This document shows positions 63,420-64,000 of a stretch of 64,000 nucleotides of DNA, piece by piece. The DNA lies in assembly GCA_017654935.2 (NCBI GenBank), contig CM065691.1:29974264-30038263 (forward strand), read 5' to 3'. How positions within the stretch are numbered: the stretch's first letter is position 1; every line of letters begins with the position of its first letter. The notes under the pieces are model-generated. The model searched no databases. It was not told the origin of the DNA and saw only the letters and a program-made list of their open reading frames with translations. The position numbers and the translations under genes are program-made. The DNA is from Phymorhynchus buccinoides. Lineage: Eukaryota > Mollusca > Gastropoda > Neogastropoda > Raphitomidae.

Positions 63420-63990
63420 ATTTGTACTTTAAACACCCCCCTCATGTTTACGACCCTCAATCTCAAAGTCATTATTTTTGGCAATCTTGTACTTAAACAC
63501 CCCCCTGTTTACTACCCTCAATCTCAAAGTCATTATTTGTTGGCAATCTTGTCCTGTCGCAGTCAAAAAAGTCGCTCGTTCAAATAAATCGCCCGCTACT
63601 ATGAGAGTGTGTATTTGCGACAACCACAAATTTAACTCTTTCTTTACTTGAACCATTTACCTAACCCTAACCCTAGAAAAAAAATGAAATTTGTGGTTCA
63701 TGCTCAATGTCGCAAAATGTCGCAAATACACTCTCTCATAGTAGCCGGGCGATTTATTTGAACGAGTGACTTTTTTGACTGCGACAACCCCCATCATGTT
63801 TACGACCCTCAATCTCACAGTCATTATTTGTTGGCAATCTTGTACTTACCCCCCCCCCCCATGTTTACGACCCTCAATCTCAGAGTCATTTTTGGCAATC
63901 TTGTACTTAAAACACCCCCCTCAAGTTTATGACCCTCAATCTCAGTCATTATTTGTTGGCAATCTTGTAATTAAAGTTAAACACACACAC
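63420..63990. repeat. Degenerate tandem of CCCCCCTCATGTTTACGACC units
   Basis: CACCCCCCTCATGTTTACGA then CCTCAATCTCAAAGTCATTA and TTGGCAATCTTGTACTTAAA recurs at about 63435, 63500, 63788, 63858 and 63915. The palindromic MITE at 63550 is inserted within the second unit. Confidence 0.85.
63550..63788. mobile_element. Long-palindrome MITE, second copy of the 36468 family
   Basis: TGTCGCAGTCAAAAAAGTCG then CTCGTTCAAATAAATCGCCC is mirrored by GGGCGATTTATTTGAACGAG then TGACTTTTTTGACTGCGACA. The same centre as 36468 (ACCCTAACCCTAG with paired AAATTTGTGGTT) identifies the family, although the arms differ. Confidence 0.85.
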
Positions 63991-64000
63991 CCCACACACA

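Overview
The window looks like nuclear DNA of an invertebrate animal, probably a mollusc (a gastropod would fit). The reasons are small coding exons with canonical GT/AG borders in large repeat-filled introns, AT-rich background, many long dinucleotide tracts, tRNA-derived SINEs and numerous MITEs, and animal-specific protein families. The taxon is an inference. There are no bacterial operons, CRISPR arrays or phage genes.

Two genes are recognised, both on the minus strand. (1) Positions 36291 down to at least 4256 hold a GRAF-family RhoGAP (ARHGAP26/10/42 type; BAR-PH-RhoGAP-linker). I reconstructed 23 coding exons with a continuous reading frame of 733 codons plus one base. The terminal SH3 exons are not found and should lie beyond position 1; a 48-base candidate exon is at 2885-2932. 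(2) Positions 59329 to 52391 hold a complete four-exon TRMT9B-like SAM-dependent methyltransferase of 740 residues, with a long Ser-rich insert between the catalytic domain and the conserved C-terminal motif.

Layout from left to right: 1-4255, repeats and simple sequence downstream of the last recognised RhoGAP exon; 4256-36291, the RhoGAP gene with introns full of MITEs, SINEs and tandem arrays; 36292-52390, about 16 kb of intergenic sequence with palindromic MITEs, two foldback arrays of degenerate short phrases, and long AG/GT tracts; 52391-59329, TRMT9B; 59330-64000, upstream sequence with SINEs, a tRNA-like sequence and a palindromic MITE. The two genes are in tandem, and nothing suggests that they act together.

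The most unusual content is: (a) a short interspersed element, three copies, carrying at one end a sequence identical to the first 26 nt of U2 snRNA and flanked by 10-11 bp target-site duplications; (b) two RhoGAP-gene exons (18 and 21) whose 3' splice site plus first coding bases have been tandemly copied upstream, giving seven and two decoy acceptors; (c) foldback arrays built from short degenerate phrases in direct then inverted orientation (44744-45570, 38229-39175, 61970-62160); (d) a hAT-like relic still encoding a transposase-type zinc finger inside an intron; and (e) several MITE families with clean termini (TTAA type, TA type and long palindromes).
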